Assembly (NCBI RefSeq): GCF_008642315.1
Contig: NZ_CP029192.1
Span: forward strand, 7,006,001-7,070,000
Length of the DNA: 64,000 nucleotides
Source: Streptomyces venezuelae
GTDB lineage: Bacteria > Actinomycetota > Actinomycetes > Streptomycetales > Streptomycetaceae
Direction: 5' to 3'
A program made the translations under genes and the position numbers. Below are positions 1 through 8,487 of this stretch, piece by piece (position 1 is the first letter of the stretch; each line of letters starts with the position of its first letter). The notes below the pieces were generated by a model that saw only the letters and a program-made list of their open reading frames with translations, had not been told where the DNA came from and searched no databases.

Positions 1-148
1 AAAAGTTCCCATTCGTGGCTACCGATCACGCATCTGTTCGGGAACAGGATGGTGAGGAAACCCAACCCTTGGCCAGGAATCCCCGTCTAACCCTGCGGTA
101 GGCGGACGAGGGGGACTGTCCGCATGGAAGCGCGGAATACGGGGACGC

Positions 149-1411
149 ATGCACATCTCTTTCCTCATACACAACGCGTACGGAATCGGAGGGACGATCC
201 GGACGACGTACAACCTGGCGAACACGCTGGCCCAACAGCATGACGTCGAGGTCGTATCCGTCTTCCGGCACCGCGACGAGCCTGTCTTCGCGCCTGACCA
301 GCGCGTCCGACTGAGCCACCTCGTCGACCTGCGCAAGAACACGGCCGGCTACGAGGGAGACGACCCCGAGCACCTGCGCCCCGCACGGACGTTCCCCAGC
401 GCCGAGGGCCGCTACAACCAGTACAGCGCCCTCACCGACCGGCGCATCGCCGCCCACCTCTCGGGCGTCGAGGCGGACGTCGTCATCGGCACCCGGCCCG
501 GCCTCAACGTGCACCTCGCCCGCCAGACCGCGCGCGGGCCGCTGCGCGTCGGCCAGGAGCACCTCACGCTCGACAGCCACAGCAAGGAACTGCGCCGCCA
601 GCTCCGCAGCGTCTACCCCCGCCTCGACGTCCTGACCACGACGACCGAGGCCGACGCCCGCGCGTACACCCGCAAGATGCGACTGCCCGGCGTCCACGTC
701 CAGGCCGTGCCGAACCCCGTCCCCGCGCCCGGCATCGAGCCCGCCGACGGCTCCCACAAGTGGGTCGTCGCAGCCGGCCGCCTCGCCCCGGTGAAGCGGT
801 ACGACCTGCTGATCAGGGCCTTCGACAAGGTGCGGCGCGAGCGCCCCGACTGGCGGCTGCGGATCTACGGGGGCGGCAAGCAGAAGGACAAGCTGCGCGC
901 CCTGATCGACGAGCTCGGCCTGTACAACCACGTCTTCCTCATGGGCCCCGCCCACCCGATCGAGCCCGAGTGGGCCAAGGGCTCCATCGCCGCCGTCACC
1001 TCCAGCCTGGAGTCCTTCGGCATGACGATCGTCGAGGCGATGCGCTGCGGGCTCCCCGTGGTCGCCACGGACTGCCCGCACGGCCCCGGCGAGATCATCT
1101 CCAACGGCGTCGATGGCCGGCTCGTCGAGGTCGGCAACGCCGACGCCATCGCCGGCGGACTGCTCGAACTGATCAACAACGACTCGCTCCGGCAGCAGAT
1201 GGCGGGTGCGGCGCTGCAGGACTCCGAGCGCTTCGACCCGGAACGCATCGCCGAGCGCTACGACACCATGTTCACCGGGATGCTCGCCCGGGGGAGCTCG
1301 GTGGGGGGCCGGATGCGCGGCTCCCTGCACCGCACGCGCGGCGCGCTGCTCGGGGGCGCGTACGCCGTGCGGGACCTCGGCCGGGCACAGACGAAGGGAT
1401 CGACCGCATGA
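149..1411 (+). CDS. Glycosyltransferase family 4 (GT-B)
   Basis: This 420-aa protein is a GT-B fold, retaining glycosyltransferase that would move a sugar from a nucleotide donor in the cytoplasm; the acceptor cannot be told from sequence. The N-terminal GT4 half begins with a glycine-rich acceptor loop (NAYGIGGTIRTT, residues 9-20). The GT1 donor half starts near residue 208 with GRLAPVKRYDLLIRAF. It carries the EX7E motif as ESFGMTIVE near residues 288-296, followed by AMRCGLPVVATD. The length is normal for the family. The ATG at 149 has a G-rich stretch just upstream. The gene is coupled by a 4-bp ATGA overlap to the next unknown gene, so the pair probably works on the same surface polymer. 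The 148 bp to its left hold no gene I can support. Confidence 0.9.
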   Translation: MHISFLIHNAYGIGGTIRTTYNLANTLAQQHDVEVVSVFRHRDEPVFAPDQRVRLSHLVDLRKNTAGYEGDDPEHLRPARTFPSAEGRYNQYSALTDRRIAAHLSGVEADVVIGTRPGLNVHLARQTARGPLRVGQEHLTLDSHSKELRRQLRSVYPRLDVLTTTTEADARAYTRKMRLPGVHVQAVPNPVPAPGIEPADGSHKWVVAAGRLAPVKRYDLLIRAFDKVRRERPDWRLRIYGGGKQKDKLRALIDELGLYNHVFLMGPAHPIEPEWAKGSIAAVTSSLESFGMTIVEAMRCGLPVVATDCPHGPGEIISNGVDGRLVEVGNADAIAGGLLELINNDSLRQQMAGAALQDSERFDPERIAERYDTMFTGMLARGSSVGGRMRGSLHRTRGALLGGAYAVRDLGRAQTKGSTA

Positions 1412-2292
1412 CGGCCTTGGCCACCTCGCAGGCGGCGCACGCCGGGGACGACCAGGAGGCGTCGGGGGCGCCGCGTGCCGACTGCATCGCGGACTCCGCC
1501 GGTGGGCTCACGTTCGACGTCACGGACCCCGGCGAGCCGGGCACGGAGGCCGTCGCGCACCTCGTGCTGCGCCGCCGCGACGCCGACTCCGCCGAGGAGG
1601 ACGTACGGCTGCCGCTGACTTCGTCGGGCGACGGCAGGCTGCGGGCCGCGCTGCCCAGCAGCGTCGAGCTCGCCGAGGGCCGCTGGAACGCGTACGCGCA
1701 GGTCGCGGGCGGCGAGCCGCGCCGCCTCATGCCGGGCGTGAACGACCTGCGCTCCCTGGTCGACCGCGCGCCGAGCGGCAGCCGGGGCCATGTCGCGGTG
1801 CGTATCCCGTACGCGACGAAGCAGGGCAACCTCTCGGTGCGCAGCTGGTGGCGCGCCCCGCACGCCGAGGCCGGCGAGATGGAGATCTCCGGCGCCGCCG
1901 TGACCGTGCGGGGCCGGGTGTACGGCACCGTGCTCACCGACGCCGGATACGTCGAGGCCGTCCGGCGCGACGAGCCGGACGCCGTCCAGCGGGCCGAGAT
2001 CACCACCGAAGGGCCGGAGTTCTCCTTCGCGCTGTCGTACGGCCCGCTCGCCGACCGCGGGGCCGGCCCCTGGGACCTGTGGCTGCGCCCGGCCGGCGAG
2101 AGCGGCCCGCGGGTGCGCCTCGCCCGGCTCCTGGACGACGTCCCGGACAAGAAGGCGATCTTCACGTACCCGGTCGTGCCGTGCGCGACGGCCGAGCACG
2201 GCACGCTGGAGGCGGGCCCGTACTACACGCTCGACAACGACCTGTCCGTGCGGGTGCGCGAGACGAACGCGAAGGAGGGGACGGGCGAGTAG
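1408..2292 (+). CDS. Conserved hypothetical protein coupled to GT4
   Basis: The predicted product is 294 aa. The ATG at 1408 overlaps the stop of the glycosyltransferase (ATGA), which fixes the start and implies translational coupling. I recognise no catalytic motif, signal peptide or membrane span. The sequence looks like two beta-rich segments: one around residues 25-100 (LTFDV... LVLRRRDADSAEEDVRLPL) and one around 150-235 (VRSWWRAPHAEAGEMEISG... GRVYGTVL... FSFALSYGPL). Both segments have the rhythm of the polypeptide segments often seen beside actinobacterial cell-wall glycopolymer transferases. That pattern plus coupling suggests an accessory or modifying role in the same pathway. This is inference from context, and the function is unknown. 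Confidence 0.75.
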   Translation: MTALATSQAAHAGDDQEASGAPRADCIADSAGGLTFDVTDPGEPGTEAVAHLVLRRRDADSAEEDVRLPLTSSGDGRLRAALPSSVELAEGRWNAYAQVAGGEPRRLMPGVNDLRSLVDRAPSGSRGHVAVRIPYATKQGNLSVRSWWRAPHAEAGEMEISGAAVTVRGRVYGTVLTDAGYVEAVRRDEPDAVQRAEITTEGPEFSFALSYGPLADRGAGPWDLWLRPAGESGPRVRLARLLDDVPDKKAIFTYPVVPCATAEHGTLEAGPYYTLDNDLSVRVRETNAKEGTGE

Positions 2293-2333
2293 GGGCGGGC
2301 GGGCAGGGCCGTTCCACCGGCACAATCACGTCC

Positions 2334-3437
2334 ATGTTGGAGACCTCGGCACGACTGCTCCGCCTGCTCTCGCTGCTGCAGGCCCACCGCGAATGGTCCG
2401 GCGCGGACCTCGCCGAACGGCTCGGCGTCACCCCGCGCACGGTCCGGCGCGACGTGGACCGGCTGCGCGAGCTCGGCTACCCCGTGAACGCGAGCCCGGG
2501 CACCGGAGGCGGCTACCAGCTCGGCGCAGGGGCCGAACTGCCGCCGCTGCTCCTGGACGACGACGAGGCGGTCGCGGTCGCCGTCGGGCTGCGGACCGCC
2601 GCGGGGCAGGGCGTCGAGGGCATCGGCGAGAGCTCGGTCCGTGCGCTCTCCAAGCTCGAACAGGTGCTGCCGAACCGGCTGCGGCGCCGCGTCGGCGCCC
2701 TGAACGCGTTCACCGTGCCCCTGCTGCGCGCCCCGCGGCGGGAGGGCGTCGACCCGGCGGTCCTCACCGAACTCGCCGACCTCTGCAGGGACTCCGAGCG
2801 GCTGCGCTTCGACTACCGCGACCACGGCGGCAGTTCCACCCGCAGGACGGTGGAGCCGCACCGCCTGGTCTGCACCGAGCGCCGCTGGTACCTCGTGGCG
2901 TGGGACCTCGACCGCGAGGACTGGCGTACGTTCCGCGCGGACCGCATCGCCCCGCGGCCGCCGCACGGCCCCCGCTTCGCACCGCGCACCCCGCCGGCCG
3001 AGGACCTCGCCGCCTACGTCGCGGAAGGCCTCTCCACGCACGCGTACGCCGCACACGCCGTCGTCCGCCTCCTCGTTCCCGCGGACGAGGCCGCACAGCG
3101 GCTCTCGCCCGCCGACGGCACCCTGGAGGCCGAGACCGAGCGGACGTGTCTGCTGCGCACGGGCGCGACGAGCCTGGACGTCATGGTCTTCCACGTGCTG
3201 TTCCTGGGCATGGAGTTCGAGGTCGTCGAGCCCGCGGAGCTGTCGGAACGGATCGAGGCCTCCAGGGACCTGCTCAGTCGTGCTCTGGACCGGGGTGCCC
3301 CGGACCGGGGTGGTCCGTCTGCAGATCGTCGGGGCGCCGGGCGGGATCCCGGCCCGCGTCCTGCGCCTCGTACGCCGCGTACTCGGGATGGTGCAGATCG
3401 AACGCCGGGGACTCGGAGCGGACCCGGGGCAGCGTGA
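2334..3437 (+). CDS. WYL-domain transcriptional regulator (YafY-like)
   Basis: A 367-aa cytoplasmic DNA-binding regulator. A winged HTH (HTH_11) occupies residues 1-55 ([20 protein letters not shown]). It is followed by a WYL ligand-sensing domain around residues 155-205 ([22 protein letters not shown]) and a WCX C-terminal extension ending near DLLSRAL at residue 318. WYL proteins typically bind nucleotides or nucleic-acid ligands. The ATG at 2334 lies 41 bp after the previous stop. Residues from about 319 to 367 are Arg/Pro/Gly/Asp-rich, unlike the family, and are encoded on the strand opposite the 3' end of ctaD (3274-3437). This tail is probably read-through into antisense ctaD sequence rather than a functional domain. 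No obvious target gene is adjacent except the convergent oxidase. Confidence 0.85.
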   Translation: MLETSARLLRLLSLLQAHREWSGADLAERLGVTPRTVRRDVDRLRELGYPVNASPGTGGGYQLGAGAELPPLLLDDDEAVAVAVGLRTAAGQGVEGIGESSVRALSKLEQVLPNRLRRRVGALNAFTVPLLRAPRREGVDPAVLTELADLCRDSERLRFDYRDHGGSSTRRTVEPHRLVCTERRWYLVAWDLDREDWRTFRADRIAPRPPHGPRFAPRTPPAEDLAAYVAEGLSTHAYAAHAVVRLLVPADEAAQRLSPADGTLEAETERTCLLRTGATSLDVMVFHVLFLGMEFEVVEPAELSERIEASRDLLSRALDRGAPDRGGPSADRRGAGRDPGPRPAPRTPRTRDGADRTPGTRSGPGAA

Positions 3438-5010
3438 CGAAGTTGTGCCGCGGCGGCGGGCAGGAGGTCGCCCATTCCAGGGAGCGGCCGAAGCCCCAGG
3501 GGTCGTCGACGTCGACCTTCTCGCCGTACTTGGCGGTCTTCCAGACGTTGTGGAGGAACGGCAGCGTCGACATGCCGAGCAGGAACGCGCCGATGGACGA
3601 GACGGTGTTGAGCACCGTGAAGCCGTCCGCCGCCAGGTAGTCCGCGTACCGCCGCGGCATGCCCTCGGCGCCCAGCCAGTGCTGGACGAGGAACGTGGTG
3701 TGGAAGCCGATGAAGAGCGTCCAGAAGTGGATCTTCCCGAGCCGTTCGTCGAGCATCTTGCCCGTCAGCTTCGGCCACCAGAAGTAGAAGCCGCCGAAGG
3801 TCGCGAAGACGACGGTGCCGAACACGACGTAGTGGAAGTGCGCGACGACGAAGTACGTGTCGGTGACGTGGAAGTCGATGGGCGGCGAGGCGAGCAGGAC
3901 GCCGGTGAGGCCGCCGAACAGGAAGCTCACCAGGAACCCGACGGCCCACAGCATGGGTGTCTCGAAGGACAGCGAGCCCTTCAGCATCGTGCCCGTCCAG
4001 TTGAAGAACTTCACGCCCGTCGGGACGGCGATGAGGAAGGACATGAAGGAGAAGAACGGCAGCAGGACCGCGCCGGTGGCGAACATGTGGTGCGCCCACA
4101 CGACCACGGAGAGACCGGTGATGGCCGTCGTCGCGCCGACCAGCGGCAGATAGCCGAAGATCGGCTTACGGCTGAAGACAGGGATGATCTCCGTGATGAT
4201 GCCGAAGAACGGCAGCGCGATGATGTAGACCTCGGGATGCCCGAAGAACCAGAAGAGGTGCTGCCACAGCAGCGCACCGCCGTTCTCCGAGGCGAAGACG
4301 AGCGAGTGGAAGCGCCGGTCCGCCTCCAGGACGAGCAGCGCGGCGGCGAGCACGGGGAACGCGATCAGCACCAGGATCGATGTGAACAGGACGTTCCAGG
4401 TGAAGATGGGCATCCGGAACATCGTCATGCCGGGCGCCCGCATGCCGATGATGGTGGTCAGGAAGTTCACCGAGCCGAGGATCGTGCCGAAGCCGGAGAG
4501 CGCGAGCCCCATGATCCACAGGTCGGCGCCGACGCCCGGCGACCGCTCCATGCTGTTGAGCGGGGCGTACGCGAACCAGCCGAACGCGGCGGGCCCGCTC
4601 GGCACGAGGAGCGAGCCGAGCACCATCAGGCCGCCGAAGAGGAACAGCCAGTACGAGAGCATGTTCAGCCGTGGGAAGGCGACGTCGGGCGAGCCGATCT
4701 GCAGCGGCATGATCTCGTTGGCGAAGCCCGCGAACGTCGGCGTCGCGAAGAGCAGCAGCATGATCGTGCCGTGCATGGTGAAGGCCTGGTTGAACTCCTC
4801 GTTGCTCATCAGCTGCAGCCCGGGCCTCGCCAGTTCGGCCCGCATGAGCAGGGCGAGCGCGCCGGCGATCAGGAAGAAGACGAACGACGTGATCAGGTAG
4901 AGGTGCCCGATCTTCTTGTGGTCCGTGGTCGTCAGCCAGTCCACGACGATCCGGCCGGGACGGCGGTCCCGCACCGGTCGTTCGGCCGCCTGCGCCGTCT
5001 CGGTCCCCAT
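3274..5010 (-). CDS. ctaD: Cytochrome c oxidase subunit I (aa3 type)
   Basis: This is the 578-aa catalytic subunit of the aa3 oxidase in the membrane, which reduces O2 to water while pumping protons. The 12-helix core starts with [16 protein letters not shown]. Heme and copper ligands are visible: a His in the helix II segment [15 protein letters not shown], the CuB His and cross-linked Tyr in [15 protein letters not shown], the CuB His pair in [10 protein letters not shown], and the heme ligands in [15 protein letters not shown] start it at the ATG at 5010 (MGTETAQ) because AAGGGGCGGG precedes it; upstream in-frame codons lack coding character. No other cta or qcr genes adjoin, so this is probably the solitary second ctaD copy of Streptomyces, not the one in the main respiratory operon. 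Its C-terminal 54 codons overlap the WYL regulator antisense. Confidence 0.95.
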   Translation of the reverse strand: MGTETAQAAERPVRDRRPGRIVVDWLTTTDHKKIGHLYLITSFVFFLIAGALALLMRAELARPGLQLMSNEEFNQAFTMHGTIMLLLFATPTFAGFANEIMPLQIGSPDVAFPRLNMLSYWLFLFGGLMVLGSLLVPSGPAAFGWFAYAPLNSMERSPGVGADLWIMGLALSGFGTILGSVNFLTTIIGMRAPGMTMFRMPIFTWNVLFTSILVLIAFPVLAAALLVLEADRRFHSLVFASENGGALLWQHLFWFFGHPEVYIIALPFFGIITEIIPVFSRKPIFGYLPLVGATTAITGLSVVVWAHHMFATGAVLLPFFSFMSFLIAVPTGVKFFNWTGTMLKGSLSFETPMLWAVGFLVSFLFGGLTGVLLASPPIDFHVTDTYFVVAHFHYVVFGTVVFATFGGFYFWWPKLTGKMLDERLGKIHFWTLFIGFHTTFLVQHWLGAEGMPRRYADYLAADGFTVLNTVSSIGAFLLGMSTLPFLHNVWKTAKYGEKVDVDDPWGFGRSLEWATSCPPPRHNFVTLPRVRSESPAFDLHHPEYAAYEAQDAGRDPARRPDDLQTDHPGPGHPGPEHD

Positions 5011-5495
5011 CGCCCGCCCCTTCGCCCTCGCGTCCCGGGCCCGCACGAAGCCGGCCGCCCGCAGCTGTCCGAAGCCCACCCATGATGCTCGCGTCGCCGC
5101 GCGACCGACAGAGGGCAAGCCGGAATGGCGAATTCCTCCACACTTCGTCACCTTCCGTGCGAGGGCCGGGATTCGGAAATGCGGGTGCCCGGAAAAGGGT
5201 GCGGCGACGGGGCGCGATCTTATTCGGACCGGTCTTTTCCGGGCGTAGGGGAGAACCCTTCCGAGTGACGTGCTGACACTCGTGAATTACGTCGGTACAA
5301 GTACGGAACCGCCCGTACGTGTGACGGAGTTCGACCAAAACGCGCGTCGTGATCCTGTGACGAAAGCGTGACCGGAGAGGTATCCGTGACGCATGGTGTG
5401 GACCCGCCGCAGGGTCTTCCGCGCGCCCGTCGTGGCGCCTTCCGCACGCCTGCCGGCCTTCCCCGGCGGGGCCGCGCTCGCCTACCGTGGCGGGC
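5011..5495. other. 485-bp intergenic region between ctaD and I78 inhibitor
   Basis: No gene with coding character was found. The stretch must hold the leftward ctaD promoter and the rightward promoter of the inhibitor gene. Its middle (about 5170-5375) is less GC-rich than the surroundings, as is usual for Streptomyces promoter regions. I could not assign a convincing -10/-35 pair for ctaD. Confidence 0.5.
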
Positions 5496-5711
5496 ATGGC
5501 ACCTATCCCGACCCCTCCCACAGAGCCCCAGGACAGCCCGGACGGTTACGTAGGCATGCCGGCCGACGGCGCCGAGCGGCAGGCGCGCGAGCGCGGCTGG
5601 TCCACCGTCAGGTCGCTGCGGCCGGGCACGATCATCACGATGGAGTACCTCGCGGGGCGGCTCAACTTCGAGGTCAAGGACGGCGTCGTGGCGCGCTGCT
5701 GGAAGGGCTGA
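5496..5711 (+). CDS. I78 family peptidase inhibitor
   Basis: A 71-aa protein with the I78 inhibitor pattern: YVGMPADGAERQARERGW, then VRSLRPGTIITMEYLAGRLNFEV and a short DGVVARCW end. I78 proteins inhibit serine proteases with an exposed loop. No signal peptide is evident, so it probably acts inside the cell or at its border. The ATG at 5496 is chosen over the in-frame GTG at 5487. A TACCGT hexamer (5484-5489) lies just before the ATG, as in leaderless Streptomyces transcripts, so the GTG may belong to the promoter. A strong hairpin follows the stop. Secreted streptogrisins are encoded about 17 kb away, but there is no direct link. Confidence 0.8.
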   Translation: MAPIPTPPTEPQDSPDGYVGMPADGAERQARERGWSTVRSLRPGTIITMEYLAGRLNFEVKDGVVARCWKG

Positions 5712-5748
5712 GCCGCCCGCCCGGGAGCGACGGGCACGCGCACGGCGA

Positions 5749-5781
5749 AAGGCCCCGGTTCCGACACGGAACCGGGGCCTT
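5749..5781. terminator. Bidirectional hairpin terminator
   Basis: A perfect 14-bp stem (5749-5762 with 5768-5781) encloses a 5-nt GACAC loop. It lies between the inhibitor stop (5711) and the convergent PAP2 stop (5830), so it can end both transcripts. The AA/TT ends give only short U runs. Confidence 0.8.
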
Positions 5782-5829
5782 CGCGGTGCGGGGGATGGGC
5801 TGTGCGTACCGGCCCCCGCCGTTGTGGGG

Positions 5830-6858
5830 TCAGCCGCCCGCCACCGGGCGGGCCGACGTGGTGCCGCGCGGCACGCGGTCGGAGTGGGGCGGGCGGCGGC
5901 TGCCCGCCGGGGTGACCGGCGTCCGCTCCGAGCGGGCCGTGTGCGGCCCGGGTGCCAGGTAGGCCGCGGGGCGTGCGCCGCGGGCGGCCGCGACCGGCTC
6001 GCGCACGGTCGTCTCGCCGTCCGGGGCCGTGCGCTGCGGGATCATGGCGGTCGCGCCGACCGGCGCGGGGCCGGGCTCCGGCACCGTGATGATGCCGGTG
6101 CGGCGGGCCCGCCAGGACTCGCGGACGCTGAAGATCATGGCCTCGACGCGGGTGATCAGCGTCTCGCACCAGGGCAGCGCGAGCAGGATGAGCAGGCCCG
6201 CGGCCCAGCCGAGGAAGACGTCGCTCAGCCAGTGCGTGCCGAGGTAGACGGTGGTGAGCCCGACGCTCAGCGAGACCACCGCGGAGAGGGCCGACAGATA
6301 GCGGCGGGTGCGCGGGGTTGAGGCGAGGTAGGCCAGGATTCCCCAGGTCACGACGGCGTTGGCGGTGTGGCCCGAAGGGAATATATCGCCGCCGAGCCAC
6401 ATCTCGTTCGAGCCGATCGCGGTGGCGTAGTGCGGGCCGAGGCGGCCCATGCCGAGCTTCGCGGCGCCCACGGTGACGTTGAGCAGGAGCAGGGCGGCGC
6501 CGAACATGAGGAGCGGACGCAGCGTGTGCTGCCGCCAGGAGCGCCAGCCGAGCCAGGCCGCGACCATCACGGCCGTCGGGCCGCGCTGGCCGAGCACGAC
6601 CCAGTAGTCGAGGAAGGCGTGGATCTCCGGCCACTGCTGGTAGGGCCGGAAGAACATGACCTGCCAGTCGAAGCGCACCAGCCACGAGGTGGTCAGCACG
6701 GCGACGACGATGGCCAGGTAGAAGGCCAGGGTCGCGCTGAAGAGCACGACCCTGTGCCGGCTCATCCTCGGCACATCGAGGTGGGTCGGTCGTTCCGGCT
6801 CACGGTCCAGCCGGGCGAAGACCCGGTCAAGACGGGTGAGGTTTCGTTCGGTACGCAC
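5830..6858 (-). CDS. PAP2-superfamily membrane phosphatase-like protein
   Basis: A 342-aa membrane protein of the phosphatidic acid phosphatase 2 type, a family that dephosphorylates lipid phosphates such as undecaprenyl pyrophosphate outside the membrane. About six spans lie in residues 30-235. The C2 motif PSGHT is intact and C3 retains H and D in THWLSD. However, the C1 motif reads KLGMGRLGPH, with Gly instead of the second Arg. The C3 Arg six residues before the His is Thr (LTTVYLGTH). Two phosphate-binding arginines are therefore replaced, so activity or substrate may differ. The C-terminal 100 residues are Pro/Ala/Arg-rich and disordered. The GTG at 6858 is preceded by TAACGT (6865-6870 on the opposite strand), consistent with a leaderless start. 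Confidence 0.82.
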   Translation of the reverse strand: MRTERNLTRLDRVFARLDREPERPTHLDVPRMSRHRVVLFSATLAFYLAIVVAVLTTSWLVRFDWQVMFFRPYQQWPEIHAFLDYWVVLGQRGPTAVMVAAWLGWRSWRQHTLRPLLMFGAALLLLNVTVGAAKLGMGRLGPHYATAIGSNEMWLGGDIFPSGHTANAVVTWGILAYLASTPRTRRYLSALSAVVSLSVGLTTVYLGTHWLSDVFLGWAAGLLILLALPWCETLITRVEAMIFSVRESWRARRTGIITVPEPGPAPVGATAMIPQRTAPDGETTVREPVAAARGARPAAYLAPGPHTARSERTPVTPAGSRRPPHSDRVPRGTTSARPVAGG

Positions 6859-7106
6859 CCAATCGACGTTACAGCGAGTGAGTGCGGCACTAGGCCGAAT
6901 CAGTGGCTTTGTGATGACGATGTGATGTGGGATTGATCTCAACACGAGGTTTATTCCCGTGTTTTGTTTATTCCGCACCGACCGCCTTAGTCAATTGGCT
7001 GATCATTTCCGGCGCAGTTTTATGCCCCTTATGAATTCGTTCACCGGGTCCTGGCGCGGAATTTCCCCCTCGATCACCGTGGGCCACGGAAATGATCATG
7101 ACGCGA

Positions 7107-8255
7107 TCACGGCGGGCCCGAGCCGTGCAGCCAGAACGCCCCATAGACCGCGCTCGCCACCGCCACACCCCCGAGCACCAGCGCCGACCTGGACGTCCGC
7201 AGCCGGGCGAGCGCCACCGCGACCGGCAGCAGCAACGGGAAGGCGGGCATCAGGAGCCGCGGCTTCGAGCCGAAGTAGCCGGCCGCGCAGAGGGCCAGCA
7301 CGACGACGATCCCGCAGTAGACGAGCAGCGGCAGCGGCTGCCCGCGGCGCACGCACAGGACGTACAGCCACACGACCAGGGCGACGCCGACGATCAGCCC
7401 GAGGCCCGCAAGGGCGCCCGGCACCGAGGTGAACTTCTCCCCGACGAAGCGCACGAAGGCGTAACCGAAGTCGAAGCCGTTGCCCCAGCCCGCCTGGACG
7501 TCGAGATAGCCGAAGAGGCCGCCGCCGGTGCGGTGGCCGACCCACAGGACGTAGGCCGCGGCGCCCAGCGGGGCCAGGACCACGCCGAGCAGCGCGCGCC
7601 CGTCCGCCCGCCGCTCCCGGTACATCCGGACGGCGGCCGCCGCCCAGATCGCGGCGACCACCGCCGCGCCCACCGGCCGCGTCAGACCCGCCAGCGAGGC
7701 GAGCACGCCCGCCGTCACCCAGCGATCCCTGAGCACCGCGTACAACGACCAGGCCGCGAGCGCCGTGAACAAGGACTCGCTGTACGCCATCGACTGCACG
7801 ATGCCGACCGGCAGCACCGCCCACAGCGCGGCCGCGCAGACGCCGGCGCGCCGCCCGTACACATGGTCGGCGACCGCGAAGATCCCGGCGGCGGCGAAGA
7901 GCGAGGCGACCCAGCTCACCACGAGCCCCGCGTCGGCGTACGACAACGGGCTCACCGCCGAGACGAGCCGCTCCAGCCAGGGCAGCAGCGGGAAGAACGC
8001 GAGGTTCGAGTGGACGCTGCCGTCCGGGAGCGTCACTTCCCAGCCGTATCCGTGCTCGGCGACGCGGGTGTACCAGAGCGAGTCCCAGCGGGCGGTCAGG
8101 AGCGTGTGCGGGCTCTTGCCCGCCACCGCGCCCCAGACCGCGAGCACGGCGACGCCCAGCGCACGCACCCCCGCGTACACGAGGAGCGCGGGCGCCGCGC
8201 GGCGGAGCACGGGGCCCGCCGGAGCCGGCGGTGGTCGTTGATCAAGATCGGTCAC
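7107..8255 (-). CDS. PIG-V-like / GT-C membrane mannosyltransferase
   Basis: A 382-aa polytopic protein with roughly ten hydrophobic segments, probably using a polyprenyl-phosphate sugar donor at the outer face of the membrane. The first external loop contains LTARWDSLWYTRVAEHGYG. This matches the RWDS..Y..IA..GY signature of PIG-V/GT-C mannosyltransferases, in which the Asp is thought to be catalytic. Later segments AVLPVGIVQSMAYSESLFT and AGLTRPVGA also fit the family. The start is taken as the GTG at 8255 (VTDLDQRPPP); upstream in-frame codons extend into the divergent MFS promoter and look non-coding. The acceptor is unknown. PAP2 lies downstream on the same strand after 248 bp, so the two may share a lipid-linked sugar theme, but this is inference. 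Confidence 0.82.
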   Translation of the reverse strand: MTDLDQRPPPAPAGPVLRRAAPALLVYAGVRALGVAVLAVWGAVAGKSPHTLLTARWDSLWYTRVAEHGYGWEVTLPDGSVHSNLAFFPLLPWLERLVSAVSPLSYADAGLVVSWVASLFAAAGIFAVADHVYGRRAGVCAAALWAVLPVGIVQSMAYSESLFTALAAWSLYAVLRDRWVTAGVLASLAGLTRPVGAAVVAAIWAAAAVRMYRERRADGRALLGVVLAPLGAAAYVLWVGHRTGGGLFGYLDVQAGWGNGFDFGYAFVRFVGEKFTSVPGALAGLGLIVGVALVVWLYVLCVRRGQPLPLLVYCGIVVVLALCAAGYFGSKPRLLMPAFPLLLPVAVALARLRTSRSALVLGGVAVASAVYGAFWLHGSGPP

Positions 8256-8487
8256 GAGCTCGATTATCGGCCGTACCGGGAACCGGACGCGGCCACGGGG
8301 CGTGGCCGATGACGGGGGGCGTGGCGCATGCCACATCACATCCGTACAACCGTGAGAGGTCCGCCACGCGTCCCGGGCGAGGACTCGCGTACTCTGACGG
8401 CTCACTCGCCTTTGTCCGCGCCGCCGCAGCCGGGAGTTCACCGTCCCGCAAGGCCGCCGATGCGAGGGACCACTGGGAGGTACGCAC

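Noticed and set aside
1..148. Possible tail of an upstream gene at the left edge
   Set aside because: No frame with coding character ends here on either strand; it is best read as the upstream region of the GT4 gene.
26..1330. Long open frames on the strand opposite the GT4 gene and many similar frames across the window
   Set aside because: They are shadows caused by high GC; they lack ribosome sites and recognisable domains, while the opposite strand encodes clear protein families.
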